DNA of 64,000 bases. Origin: Strix aluco (lineage: Eukaryota; Chordata; Aves; Strigiformes; Strigidae). How positions within the stretch are numbered: the stretch's first letter is position 1; the number at the start of each line of letters is the position of its first letter. The position numbers and the translations under genes are program-made. Location: positions 22,641,264 through 22,705,263 of the forward strand of contig NC_133931.1 in the NCBI RefSeq assembly GCF_031877795.1, in the 5' to 3' direction. Under the pieces are notes generated by a model. It was not told the origin of the DNA. It made no database searches and was given only the letters and a program-made list of their open reading frames with translations. Of this stretch, positions 14,501 to 26,561 are shown one piece after another.

Positions 14501-15699
14501 TATTAGCGTCGCAAAGAAAAATGCCAGCTGCAGTGTGTGCCAGCCCTACAGCTTTGTAACAGCACCTTCATCGGGTTTGCTTTTAAAAAAGGGTTACAGA
14601 GCGGTAAATTAAAAAAAAAAAATAAAATAATCTGCCACCTAGTGGCAAAGGAATTTCTTTTAGGGAGATGCTGATGTGAGCGTGTCTTGCTGTCTCAGTG
14701 GTGGTTTTCCAAAGGTATTTTCATTTAATGAACTCTGAGCTAAGCAGTATTTGGAGGGTATGGATTTGGAGAATGGTTTTGGCTATGTCCCAAGGTATTT
14801 ACAGCATGTAGGTATTCACAAAACTGGCACATTTTCTTCTTATGGACCCTATGGAAAAGGTCTTGAAGATGCTCCTACCAGCCTGGACTAGCCTTTTATG
14901 AGATATAAAATGAATCAAGAATTAAGAAGATGTGCCTCCGAGCCTGCAAGGCCTCTCTGAATTTAAATGCTAGGAGTCCTAATCAGTAGGAAAAAATGGC
15001 TATTTATGGCTCATTTCTGTAAGAAAAAATACGAACCAAGCAATTTTTTCCTAAATCTTCCTTTAATAACAGAAGTGTGCTTCCCGCCGGATGTTTCTTC
15101 ATGTTCCCTTCTCCACATCTGCAGTGTGAGGAGGAGCAACAAAGGCCCCCTTCCCAGGCTTCAGCTTGCAAATGGGGGACCCTTCAGTGAGTTGTAGGGC
15201 TGAGCGAAATGGTTGTCTGGCAGAACCTTGTGCAATGCAGCATCAGAAAGATACAGAGACCTTTCCAACTTGGGAAGATAATAAAAGAGCCAACACTGTG
15301 TTTCTACTTCCGTACACTGTATTGGTGGTGCAGAGGGGATTACTGCAGCCAATCCTGGTGGTCACCTTTGCCAAGGGCACCAAAAACATGAAAAAGGGGG
15401 CCAAGAGTGAGATAAAAATATTAAAGAGTTGGACATTAGGTCTTACAATGAGAAACTCCAGAATTTCAAGATTGAAAAGTGGCTTGCTTACAATGTAGAA
15501 GTTCATAGCTGCTACTGAGTTACTACAAAGTCAGCTTCTCAGGGCTTTTGTCATCTGGCAGAGAAAAAAACCAAAAGAACTGATGATGCCAGACAATCTT
15601 GTGTTAGTAACAAGGCATGACATTTAATTACAAGGAAATTATCCCTTGGAGCAAAATACAAAGAGAGGTGCTGGAGTCTGTCTCCTGGAATCTGTCTCC
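8561..15699. other. Intergenic, nothing recognised apart from a CTCF motif
   Basis: The longest ORF (12329-12841, 170 codons) has low-complexity, Pro/Ser/Gln-rich composition and no family signature, so it is not called as a gene. The CTCF-type motif at 14631-14645 is the only clear signal. Confidence 0.6.
14631..14645 (-). promoter_or_regulatory. CTCF-type binding motif
   Basis: On the minus strand the bases read CCACTAGGTGGCAGA, which fits the CTCF core consensus CCASYAGRKGGCR at every position. It lies in the intergenic DNA downstream of ODF1, next to an A-rich stretch. A CTCF site here could mark a boundary between the ODF1 region and the neighbouring (presumably KLF10) domain. Binding is inferred from sequence only. 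Confidence 0.6.
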
Positions 15700-15832
15700 T
15701 GAAGTATTCCAATAAAGACTAGATACCTTCCTGGAAGCTAAACTTTGGGCAGTTTATTTGTGGTATAAGATAGTATAAGAGATTAGGCCAGATGATATGG
15801 TGGTGCCTTCTAGTCTTGAAATCTGGGAATGA
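15700..15832 (+). mobile_element. Old CR1-like 3' end fragment
   Basis: The stretch from the CCTTCCTGGAAGCTAAAC region to the GGCCAGATGATATGGTGGTG and CTTGAAATCTGGGAATGA region resembles the 3' end of an ancient CR1 subfamily, with an eroded tail. It is strongly diverged and the left boundary is uncertain. Confidence 0.5.
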
Positions 15833-16308
15833 AGTCATATCTGTCAATGAAGTCTTGGTGCTCAGGAGTGTAGTTTGGTGTTAGGAGCCTAATTTAGGAA
15901 CAAAGTGTGAAGAACATGTGTTAAAGGATGAGCAATAAGGATAAGAGCAGTCATAGTCAGTCCTATGATCGCTGCAGGACTCGATATATTCTGCAAGTCT
16001 GAAGTCACAGGTAGATGGGAGGTGTTGAAATATGTTTCTCTTCTGCACGCTTAGGCACCTTCTGTAGAAATAGTTACGAAGTGAGAAAACTGTATCCCAA
16101 AGGAGTTTCAGCTTTATTACTCGGTGGGTTGCTTTGTAAGAAGATGGTCTTCTCTGGGGGTCTGTAGCATCCCCAGTCCCCATCCCTGCTGACAGCTCTC
16201 ACTGGAGGCTCCCTTGCAGTCTCCTAGTTGACGTGTGGCTTATTTGTAAATGTCCTTGACCAACATCAGCAGAATCAGGCTACCTGTTCATAGGCATCCT
16301 TTCAATTT

Positions 16309-16635
16309 ATAAAGGGGACTTATAAGAAAGATGGAGAGAGACCTTTTACCAAGGTCTGTAGTGGCAGGACAAGGGGTTTTAAACTGCAAGAGGGTAGATT
16401 TATATTGGACATAAGGAAGACATTTTTTATGATGAGGGTGGTGAGACACTGGAACAGGTTCTCAGAAAAATTGTGGGTGTTTCATCCCTGGAAGTGTCCA
16501 AAATCAGGTTGGATGGGGCGTTGAGCAACCTGATCTAGTGAAAGGTGTCCCTGGCCCATGGCAAGGGAGTTGGACTAGATGACCTTCAAAGGTCCCTTCC
16601 AACACAAACCGTTCCATGGTTGTATGGTTCTATAC
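16309..16635 (+). mobile_element. CR1 LINE, 3' end fragment
   Basis: Plus-orientation CR1 covering the end of the reverse-transcriptase ORF (GGTGAGACACTGGAACAGG at about 16439) and the 3' UTR, ending in an eroded octamer tail (GTTGTATGGTTCTATA). Scattered substitutions show it is no longer coding. Confidence 0.85.
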
Positions 16636-18438
16636 TGACCCAGATACACACCAAGCCCATAAAGCTTAAAATTTATTATCAGATGTTTTTTCAGTGCTAG
16701 CTGGATGCTGAAAACATGCCAGAAGCAGCTCATTTCTTGCACCAAAGTTAAATTACCAACCTGGTTATGGCCAAGACAAACTGATCCTCAAATGCTTGCT
16801 GGGATATTTGACTGAAGGAGGTGTTTCACAGAGGCAATGATTTTGGGGAAATTCTTGCAGCAAGCTGCCCTAAGGGGCTGTGTTCACTCGACAGGAGACT
16901 GAGGTGCTGCTGATTTCACCAGCCTGGTCCAAGTGGCATCAAATCGACGCAGAGGGCTGTTCTGAGCCTTCTGAACTCATGGACAGGGATGGTTTTGCTC
17001 CTTGCCAGAGAGTGTCTCCAGCCAGGAGGAGAAGAGCAGAGGGTGGTGGAGCTGGCGGTCTCCCCCAGCTGTGGTGCTCCTTGCTATTGACTCACTGCTT
17101 TGTAACTCATCCCCTCTGTTTCACCACCTTCAGACGATGAATGTAAATTGCAAAAGCAGGGCTGGCTGTTTGCAGGCTGAAAATAAAGGACTGACTTTGC
17201 TTTCTTTAGGCATGAGTGTTTCTAGGGTAATATCTCCATTGCAGCAGCAGGTGGGAGCCCTCGGCTGCCAGAGGCGCATTGCCCCAACAGTGTGGGGGTC
17301 CTGTGGGGGCCGGGGTCCCTCTGTGCCACAGCAAACAAGCGCATTTCTCAGCCAGGCTAATGGCAGGGCATGACACCCCACTCTGAGGGGTTTCAAGCGG
17401 GCAGCACACCTGCACAGCTCCGGCCCACAGGCTTCCCACCCTCTCCCCTGACAGGTTACTTAATGTCAGAGGTTTGTTTCTGCACCAGCACAACCTAAAG
17501 CATTAGATTCCCTGCCAGGAAAATCTGCCGTGGGGAGTGCACCACAAAAAGAGGTGGCAACCTTCCTCCCCTCAGCCCCGAGGGCTTAAGAAGCCTGAAC
17601 CAGGTGGTGCTCGCTTTCCCAGGAGGCTCACAAAGTATATTGTCTTTTTACATGCCTTTCCGCAGTGAAAGCTAATGCTGCTTCCCACAGAAGTGCATGC
17701 CCAAGTGCTGAGGCCAGGGCAGCAAGTGCAGTCCCCCTGCAAGGCTGTCCCTTGGTGTCACCCCCACCTTGCTGATCCTGCTGGTCCCTGTGCTCAGGGA
17801 GAGTGAGGTCTGTGGCTATGCAAGGTCCCACTTTGGACCTTAACATTTTTGTTAATGTTACCTTTAAGAAATTATATTGACGATTCTCCTCTTCTGCCAA
17901 CATGAGAAATGTTCTCCTGGAGCTATCAGTTCCTACAGAAGGAAATGCTTTGGTCATCCCCTCCACTGCTAGTAAGGACTCTGCCATAGTCCCAACATCT
18001 TCTAAGGTAAAGCTCTCCATCCTTCAACCATGGTTCTTCCTTGGCTGGGCAGCCTCTGCAAGAACCAAACCAAGGGGACAAACAGCACAGCTCACTTCTT
18101 TGGGAGGAGACTCCTCCCCTCAAGGTGTTTATTATCAAGGATTTCTTCCTAGAAATATCCTACAGCTCAAATTGAAGTGGTGGGATTGAGAGAGGTGTCC
18201 TTATAGAAATGTGACTGATCATAAATAGTGCCTTTCAGCCCTTAAAATCCATGAGATTGTACACAACAGCAATAACCTCCCTGAATCACACTATCTCTGG
18301 CTGTGCCTTTGGTACCCAGCAAGTGACCGCAGTCAAGTATGCCCAGAACCATCTCTGTGTTTTCCTGCTGCCACCCCCCTTTTGCCCACCAAACTCCTTC
18401 AAAATGAGGCCCACACACATCTGCTCAGAGGGCTGTCT
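16636..18438. other. Intergenic, downstream of ODF1
   Basis: No conserved peptide or repeat is recognised. ODF1 transcription probably stops at the right-hand edge of this stretch. Confidence 0.6.
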
Positions 18439-18444
18439 TTTATT
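18439..18444 (-). terminator. ODF1: Putative ODF1 polyadenylation signal AATAAA
   Basis: The plus strand reads TTTATT, which is AATAAA on the ODF1 strand, 117 nt past the TGA stop. This would give a compact 3' UTR of roughly 140 nt. The cleavage site itself cannot be read from sequence. Confidence 0.6.
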
Positions 18445-18560
18445 TCGGAAGAGGCATGAGGATCTTCTGGCACATGGTTGGTGGGACAGACCTAAAGCCG
18501 ATGGGGAGGAGGGATGTGGTAGAGGAACAACTGTGCCCAGGTGCTGCTCCCTGCTGCAGC

Positions 18561-21133
18561 TCAGCAGCTCGAGAGACAAGGGTAGCACTTGCATGCCATT
18601 TCGATCTTCATGATGCTATTGGGTCCTAGCGAGTAGGTCACCTCGTCCTTGCTCACTCCCAGCGGCAGGCTGATTTCCTTCATGATGCTTCTGTAGTTAT
18701 ACTCCTTCCCTTCTGCGGTTGCGTGCTCCTCCTTGTGCTCCGCTAACACCTTCACCTTCCCATCTTTCACCGTTACAACGACTTCCTTGGGGTCAAAACC
18801 CTTCATGTCCATCAAAGCCAAAAGCTTGTTATCATGGGAAAAGTTCGATAACCTGTTGAGTCTTCTTTGCATGCTGGAATAAAAACAAGAGGTCAGCCTT
18901 TCAGTCCAACTCACAGAGGAATGGGTGGACCACCTTAAGGACAAGAGAAGTAAATAGGAAACTATTGGATCCATCTTCATGCACTTGGGGTGGTGTCTGC
19001 ACCATCAGAAAGAGCTCCCACCCGCAGGCCACAGCAGTCAGGAGTGTTTCAGTGTCCCCTCTTGGGTTGGAGCAATTGTGGAGTTGAAAAGTTCTTTCAT
19101 CTAGATACAGAGAAGTCAGCACTTCTCTTTCACATGTACATACACTCACGAAGCTGTGTGTGTCCATCTTATGCCTTGTCCTACATTTTAAATGGATAGT
19201 TACAATAGATCACATTTTCCAGTTAGTAGTTTTGTTTAAAGCAATCAGTGGATAGGAGACACATCTGGCAAAAAAAACCCAAAATGCTCCTGCAGATCTG
19301 GTCTGGAGGCTCACTGAGCCATTAAAATGATTTCTAATACTGTCAAACAGCAACTGCTCAACCAGAAGGCTGGCTCTTATTCAAACCATTTATAAAATAG
19401 ACAATGGAAGGGTCACCTCAGTTATAACAGCTCAATTGGACATAAGGCACCAAATTAAGAAGATAATGGATGTGATGGAAGAGGAAACAGAGCAAGCAAT
19501 GAGGGAATGGCATGACCACTAAGGTGAGAAATCCCTAATGAGTGGTTCGTTAGCAAGGTACACCCATTTCAGCAATCCTACTTAAAGCCTGCAATGAGTC
19601 AACCTGGTGTGGTGATTTTGAGGTGCATTTTCTGTGCTGAGAGTTGGATCCTCCACCTGCTCCTTTGATCATTTTGTATCGCTGGTCAGAAGAGAATAAA
19701 TGTACTGAGAAGAACTGGTCCTTCTCAGCATTTTTTGTGGGAAGGGGATGGTTGAACTCCCCAGCATGATGGGCTGAAATCCTCCAGTGGTGTGGTTTCA
19801 GATGGCACTGGTATGGATTTGTGTTCAAAGCAGCAAGTTGTCCTGAGCATAGCAGGGCCAGAGAGCCTGACACTTAGGGAGAGCATGCCCTGACATCCCA
19901 TGACCCATCCTGAGACCCAGCTTCCATTTAGACTGATTTTCCATTCTTTCACTGGGATTTTGCTGTGCAATGATTCTGCAAGGGAATGCTGCACCTGCCC
20001 AGCTCTGGTACCCAATGCACTGATGAAAATCTGGACACACACTAGCCCTGTAACACCTGGGATCTGAAAACTGCTGCCTGACCGCCCTGCATGAGCTGAA
20101 GCTAAGTTTAAAGTAATCTCACAGCAACTTTAGGTTTTGCTGAAGTCAGTGTAAAATTAACCCAGGGGTCAGGCTTTTTCCTTTTTCCTCTAACTTTATT
20201 GCACCCAGTAGATAACGCACATGGTAGACTGTAGGATGATATTTGCTGCTCTACAGGTAACAAAAATATCACATTTTTAATTGCCAAGATGAAGGTCTCA
20301 TCATCTCCAGGTGCAACACAAGAGAACTCAAACAAAAGCTTGAGTCTGGGGAGAAAATACCAATGCCACAAATGCAGCAAGAGAATCACACCTTGGAGCC
20401 AATGGACTTCTTGGGGGTCTCTCAATGTCTGGTTGTTCCCTAACCCAAATGGTAAGGTTTCATCATTCAACAACTCCCTTCCTGTAGGGCTACCTTTGGG
20501 TTTTATCTCTACTACAGTCAATCTTGAATTCCATTAACAAAATAAAGTCATCACACCAGTGGTCAAAATGGAGATGTAGAAATCCTGAAACTTATTCCTC
20601 CTACTATATGAGCTGGAAAAATATAGACACATTTGTGGTGCATTAGTGCTGCACCTCACTGCATACAGGCACATTTTGGCTACTGATGAACATAATTACG
20701 TGTTTACCAGACTCAAACTGATTATATGTCAAAGTTGGACTTTGTTTCACGGCTGAACAGGTTTGAATCTAGTTGTGTACTTTACTTTAGATGCAGTTTG
20801 CCAGATGGTTAATGTTCTTTGCTCCTGATACTGATGCCAAACCTTCCTTCATAGTGCCTTAAAGGGTGCTGATGCCCATAGAAAGCAGGCAAATATTTGT
20901 TACCTGCCCAGTTCTTGCTCCACATCCATCCTTGCGGTGAGGGCCCTTCTCTCCTGGTTGGGCTGGCACAGGCAGCAGGGGTGCATGGTGGGGCTGCATG
21001 GGCAGGATGCAGAGAGCTCCTCGTCGAGCTGCTGCAGGCGCAGGGCCAGCAGCTTCATTTGCCTCTGCATCTCTTTCTCCACCTGCCTCAAATCCTGCTT
21101 GGCATCTTCCAAAAGGCAACAGTGCAATGACAT
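18561..21133 (-). CDS. ODF1: Outer dense fibre protein 1 (ODF1/HSPB10), two coding exons
   Basis: The coding exons are 21133-20904 (230 nt) and 18873-18561 (313 nt), joined across a phase-2 intron with GT (20903-20902) and AG (18875-18874) ends. The product is 180 aa and the stop is TGA at 18563-18561. ODF1 is a structural protein of the outer dense fibres of the sperm tail and is related to small heat-shock proteins. Visible in the protein: a leucine-rich, coiled-coil-like N-terminus (about residues 7-40), which in mammals contacts ODF2; a short Cys-rich patch (C44, C46, C53, C54, C56, including HPCCLC); an alpha-crystallin-like domain at about residues 92-169 (GFDPKEV, VKDGKVKV, KEISLPLGV, VTYSLG); and a Cys-rich end containing CYPC. 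The domain order and two-exon structure match mammalian ODF1. Human ODF1 is about 250 aa; the missing length is mostly the repeated Cys-X-Pro tail and part of the Cys-rich block. The start was chosen because the frame upstream of M21133 has no family resemblance. The neighbour UBR5 supports the identification by synteny. Confidence 0.93.
18874..20903 (-). other. ODF1: ODF1 intron 1
   Basis: This is a 2,030 nt intron. The donor reads CAG|GTAACA and the acceptor is a TTTTTATTCCAG pyrimidine-rich site. The split codon AG|C gives Ser77. No repeat or further exon is evident inside it. An apparent N-terminal extension of the exon 2 frame (up to 18980) is intronic read-through and should not be counted as protein. 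Confidence 0.88.
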
Positions 21134-21284
21134 CGTTGTGCTGCAAAGCTCATCAGGGCACAAACGTGGCTGTGGCAGCCTGCGCTCACCAGGGGCGGGG
21201 GGAAATTGCCTCAAGAGTTTTGTCTGGAGGTGAGCATGTGAGCAGAGCTGCAGGTGCTCTTCCAGCCTTCCAGTGGGCACCTTA

Positions 21285-21292
21285 TGACATCA
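21285..21292 (-). promoter_or_regulatory. ODF1: CRE-like element upstream of ODF1
   Basis: TGACATCA (TGATGTCA on the gene strand) lies about 152 nt upstream of the ODF1 start codon. It is one mismatch from the CRE palindrome. Many post-meiotic sperm genes use CREM at such sites, so a role in testis expression is plausible. No TATA box is visible between it and the ATG. This is inference from one short motif. Confidence 0.3.
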
Positions 21293-21299
21293 TGGGTCC

Positions 21300-22988
21300 A
21301 CTGACATGTCACAGCTCCACAGTTGCCGTGGCACCAGGGGAGCCCATGGCAGGGGGACATGATGGGGGGCGTGGGGGGCCTGGGCAATGGCCAGGCAGCA
21401 CAGCCACGGGCTGTTGGGAGCATGACTTGGGTGCGGTTTCATGCACAACGTTGCTTCAGCATGGCTGCCCACACTATCCCCCTCCAACCTGCCCTGGCAC
21501 ACCAGCGCAGAAGGAACTAAATCTCTCCACATCCAGGCAGAAATCCCCATGGACAAAGCCCAAGTGTCCATTCAGGTTTTTAAGCTTGGTGTGCTCTTGA
21601 AAATTGTGAGGATTCCCATTCCCAGGTCCTGACCACCTCTGCCCTGGGAGAAGGGAAACGCACACCGGGCAGCAGGCTGCTGCAAAGCCACTTGCAGCCT
21701 TCCCCTCCTCACTGCTTTTGCTGTTGTTTACCACAACCTTAAAGGAAAGGTGTAAATTAAGGAGAACTGCAACTGCTCTTTATGTTTTTCCTCTTTTTCC
21801 AAGTGCTTTGCACAAGGTGCTGGATGTGTAATGCCTACATACGTCTTTCACTGATACTCAGCATGGCCTGCCATGCTGTTATGCAAAGGCAACCAGAAGC
21901 CTTGGCCTGAATATGTGTCAGGATGGTCTTCGGGGTGCTGGCACCCCCAGGGGCACCCCCAGCTCCCCCAGTGAGTGCCAGGGAAAGGCAAGGTGCTCAT
22001 GGCAACTCCTGCACAGCTTCTCCTCAGCGGAGTACCCTGCCTCCCCATCCTGCTGGCTCTCTTCTCCTGGGGTTTTCTTCAGTGGCTACAAGTTTTGGAT
22101 GTGACTTCAAACCTTCTAATCCCATCAGGAACATCTCCTTCTGTCTGTTAGCTCTCTGCCTCCTTTTTTTTTTTTTTTTTTTTTTTTTGTAATGGGAAAG
22201 ACGCAGCAAATAGTAAAAATGTCCAGAAATGGGAAGTTCTCTTTGCATCCCTTACTGACAGCTGCAGTTAAGGTGCTTCTGGGAACACTTTGAGAACACA
22301 CGCTTCCAAAAATATTTACATCCCTGCTCTCACACCACATTAAGCAAAGAAGGTGCTAAGAAAAGCAGACCCAGGTCTTTGCTTCCCTCCCCCCTTACAG
22401 ATGTTGCTCCACAGCTTTCACCTGCCCAAGTGTCAGAACAAGGTGCTCCGTGGGCCAGAGTGGACGACACAAGGATTTTGGTCGATGTAAGACAGCAAAA
22501 AGGGTGCTGCATCCTGCAATTATTTTACAGAGGAGACGGGGCACATGTGCTGCACACATGGACGGCACTGCTGCAAGTGCTCATCTGAGCTGACAGTTTT
22601 ACTTTGCAGATCCTGTGTGTGCTGGGATCTGTTGTCTGCTCACTCAGTGAGCTTGGGCAGGGGTGCCTGAGTTGGTGGCCTGAGGTGCCATTAGCTCCTG
22701 CCTTGAGGACTTCTGAAGCCATCCTGTCCTGTCAGGCTGTTGCATCAGTTTTTCTTGAGAATGACCCGCATGGGTTTCAGTGCCAGTGATGCTCGCAGCA
22801 TGGATGGATTTTCCTGGCTCCCTGAAAGGCACCTGTGGTGTACTTTAATCACAAGCAGCATTGACACCAAAACCTCCCAGGTGTAATACTGCTGGAAAAA
22901 CTAAGAGAAGAATACAGGCGTGGGAAGTGCTTCATATTTTGGGGAAATCTGGTCTTTAAGGGCTTGCAGTGGATCGAGTATCAGTGGG
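21300..22988. other. Intergenic, upstream of ODF1
   Basis: A moderately GC-rich stretch that includes the likely ODF1 promoter and a poly-T tract. ORFs on the plus strand here, including a 200-codon frame over ODF1 exon 1, are antisense shadows or chance frames. Confidence 0.6.
22164..22188. repeat. Poly-T tract (25 bases)
   Basis: Uninterrupted T run in the region upstream of ODF1. No retrogene or SINE body is recognisable on either side. Confidence 0.95.
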
Positions 22989-23555
22989 AATCATAGAATG
23001 ATAGAATGGTTTGGGTTGGAAGGGACCTTAAAGACCATCTGGTTCCAACCCCCCTGCCATGGGCAGGGACACCTTCCACTAGACCGGGTTGCTCAAAGCC
23101 CCGTCCAACCTGGCCTTGAACACTGCCAGGGAGGGGGCAGCCACAGATTCTCTGGGCAACCTGTTCCAGTGTTTCACCACCCTCACAGGAAAGAATTTCT
23201 TCCTTATATCTAATCTAAATCTACCCTTTTTCAGTTTAAAACTGTTAACCCTCATTCCACCACTACGATCCCTGATAAAGAGTCCCTCTCCAGCTTTCCT
23301 GTAGCCCCCTTTAAGTACTGGGAGGCCACTATAAGGTCTTCCCAGAGCTTCTCCAGGCTGAACAACCCCAACTCTCTCAGCCTGTCATTGTAGGGGAGGT
23401 GCTCCAGCCCCCCGATCATCTTTGTGGGCTGCTCTGGACCTGCTCAAGCAGGTCCATGTCCTTCTTATGCTGGGGACCCCAGAGCTGGACACAGTACTCC
23501 CAGTGGGGTCTCACAAGAGCTGAGTAGAGGAGGAGAATCACCTCCCTCCCTGCTT
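22989..23555 (-). mobile_element. CR1 LINE, 5'-truncated copy
   Basis: Minus-orientation CR1. The tail is at the left (AATCATAGAATGATAGAATGG), then the 3' UTR and the degraded C-terminal ORF2. The 3' UTR sequence matches the copy at 4955 better than the 7818, 29306 and 46089 group, so it is a different subfamily. The frame has multiple interruptions. Confidence 0.9.
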
Positions 23556-26500
23556 AGTCCCTGTGTATTTAAGAGAGCAGAAGACCCCTTGGGAACCCAG
23601 GAGCTGCTCTACCCTGTTGGTACCTTCCTGTGGAGGAAGCACCTTCCACAGTTATTAGCTGTCCAAAAGCCCAAGTGGCCCCAGACAAGAAAATATCCCC
23701 TGCAGCCTCCAAAGAGGCAAAGCTGAGCTGACTCTGGGGGCTGCTGCCATGGGGCTGCCTGACTGGAGGGAGCCGGACCTGTTAGTGGTCGAGCGGGGAG
23801 TGCAAAAGGGGGACCCCAAGAACCACAAAGGGTAGCAGATAACACCTCAGGTTGCACAAAAATACATGAGGCTTCCTGCTGGACATTGCTCACATTCAGA
23901 CCTTGATGTATCATATGCAAGAATAAATCAAAACATTCAAATAACTTTATATACCTAATAGATTTACCTATACCAGAAATGAAAAAACTTAAAGTTAAAA
24001 GCCAAATGCTTAATACATCCTTGCAAAGTAAAACTTCTTAACAACCCGCAATTCCCAGCAATGATACTCACCATCAGCTTCCATCTCATCATCTCTGATA
24101 AGTGCTGTAGCCCAGGACATGAACCATATTCCCTGAGACTGGCCTGTGACACAAAAGCTAATCCCAGCCTCAGTAGCACCAACACCCTCGTCTCTCAGTC
24201 ATCTGCAAACTGGTGAGCTGGAGGATGTGTTATATTCCCAAGGCAAAATATGAGTTTGGCTTTTCAATAAATCAAGAGCCAGCTTATTTTATATTGAATG
24301 GTAGTTTCAACCAGAAAAAAAAAAAAAATTGCTTTATGCCTTATTACTCATAAAAGGCATTGCTTCTTCAGTCTGAAGACAAATCTTTTATTTAAAAGCT
24401 GAATTCAAAGGCTGCCAATGTGTGAAGGGTCCCTCCTGTACGAAGTCTGTATACCTTTTTGACGGCAGTATTTTGTCTTTAAAACTCTGACACTGTAGTC
24501 TCTCTGGCTCCATATAAAAGAGTCTTTCAGAAGGTCTCTCTCACATGGTAAGAGCCCAAATCCTTTATTTCACAGAGGAACTTTTTTTTGCCAAGTCCCA
24601 TCTGAAGAGACAAGATCTGGAGCAGACCACTCGAACTGAGCATTGAGCTAAATCTTCCTGACAGAGTCCTGGGGGTATAGACTGCAGGAGCTGTTATGAA
24701 GCAAAGATGCTGAACACAAGGATGTGTGTCAAAGTAAAATTTCTGCAGAAAAAGCAACAGCTTCAAAATGATTTGAAGTTAAACCTCCCTGGTGCATGAA
24801 ATCAGGGGATATGGGGATTCACCATGTACCCTGCAGGAGAGCAGGGAGGCTCTGCAGGCAGGGGTGCCCGTGGGGTGATGCCTCCTTTGGGATGCATCTT
24901 TATGCCCGGGGATGTGAGCCTTCCTCTACAGGCATACTCACCCAGGGAGTTTGTTCCCAGACCTGGAGAGCATCAGCAACAGCCCATTACCTTGAACACC
25001 GAGCAGAGGGACCTGCATGCAAAATAAACTCGGAAAGCCTCACCACACATCCTGCGTAGGATAAATAGGTGTCTGCAGACACAAATCAGCCAAGCAGAGA
25101 TTTGCTGAGCTGCCGTTCACCTCCTCTGTCCCCTTTCCTATCCCACCATCACAGACTGAAGCACAGTGTGCAGCACTGCTCCTGGTGTGCGGCGGCCCTG
25201 CTTCCAGAACAGCGCGTGCTCATCCTCGTCTTACCGTCTCCCCAAACCTCCCAGGAAATCCTGCAGTAGGATGAAACGCCGTGTCAGCGAGTGCTCTCTG
25301 TGAAACCAATTAACCCAGGGGTAGCAACACTGGTTTACAAAGATTTCCCAAAACACCTGTGCATGAAGCTGCTCATCCCCAAGGACCCTGTCACACCAAC
25401 TGCATATCTTCACTTATGTTTTCAACCAGTGTTTAAAAATCATAAAAACCTATCTGCAGGCAGGACTTTTTTTAATGCTCTGAAAATTGAGCTGTAGTTT
25501 TTAAAGCAAAAAGAAATACACATATCTGAAAGTAATTTGTAGCCTTGTTTCTCTTTATTGCAGCAGCTAAACAAGAACTGTATGCTGGCAGCATGCTTCT
25601 TTCATGCCTCTATTGCTGTTTTTAGTTAAAATCCCCACGCTTTAAACCTTTGGTCTTCCCCGTGCAAATCATTCACTTTTGCACTTATACGGGCTGGATG
25701 GGTGACTAGACTAGACAACCTGTTATTTTTCATCTTACATTCTATGATCTTTCTACAAAGATCCACATGGTGATAATCCTTACTGTGACTTCTTAGGGGC
25801 TGAGCAGAAGTGTGCACCTGCTTTGGCTGTGACAAGTGACTCTCTTGATTGTGTGTACTTGAGAACAGTTCTGGAAGGTGGCTGCTGCCTCCTTCCAGCT
25901 TTTACACTGTTTGCAGATTACAGCAGCTGAATATTATAAATTTAGTTTCAGCATTCTCTGCTGTACCTGATCATTTCCAATAGTGTCCCCACAGATTTTA
26001 CTCCCTGGGGGTGTCATTTTTAGGAAAGGGACCACAAAAGCATTCAGATGAGAAGGACTGATCTGGCTCTCTTGGCAAACGATGGCAGTGGATGCATTGC
26101 CGGGTATCCCTTTCCAGGCTTTCACTCCCTTTGGGTGCTGGCATTATAGAGAAACCCATGGTCTTAATGGTTCAGAGGAGTCATATCCCACCTCGCCCTG
26201 GTACATAAAAACCAGCAAATGTTAACAATAAAATCCCTGAATTACTGATGTCACCTGCTCCTAGTACAGTGAGAGAAATGGGGAACAGGTTGGGAAGCAA
26301 GTAACCTGCCCAGCTGGGTGAACCATAAAGATAAGGTTTCTTACCAATCACCCTTTTGGGGGGAAATGTGTGACTTGATACTGATACCACAACAGCAACA
26401 GATTGGATAGAGACAGTTTTTTTCCTTACAGATGCCAAGCCAGTGGTCTGGGACCCTGTGATGAATGGAGATGCTAGCGAGTCCTTCTGAGACCAGGCTT

Positions 26501-26561
26501 GACATATCTCAATAGGTATATAGATGACCCATAAACTGACTTCAGTTTTTGGTTAAACACT
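23556..26561. other. Intergenic, nothing recognised
   Basis: Short unrelated ORFs and an A13 run near 24317. Possibly a very eroded CR1 tail near 25690-25750, too weak to call. Confidence 0.55.

Noticed and set aside
18874-18980. N-terminal extension of the ODF1 exon 2 frame, hydrophobic and signal-peptide-like
   Set aside because: It lies upstream of a good splice acceptor whose phase matches exon 1 exactly; the hydrophobic stretch is intronic.
20998-21600. 200-codon plus-strand ORF
   Set aside because: It is antisense to ODF1 exon 1 and its upstream region and has no family resemblance.
25690-25750. Possible eroded CR1 tail
   Set aside because: Only a vague resemblance (GACTAGAC and TTCTATGATC); too weak without alignment.
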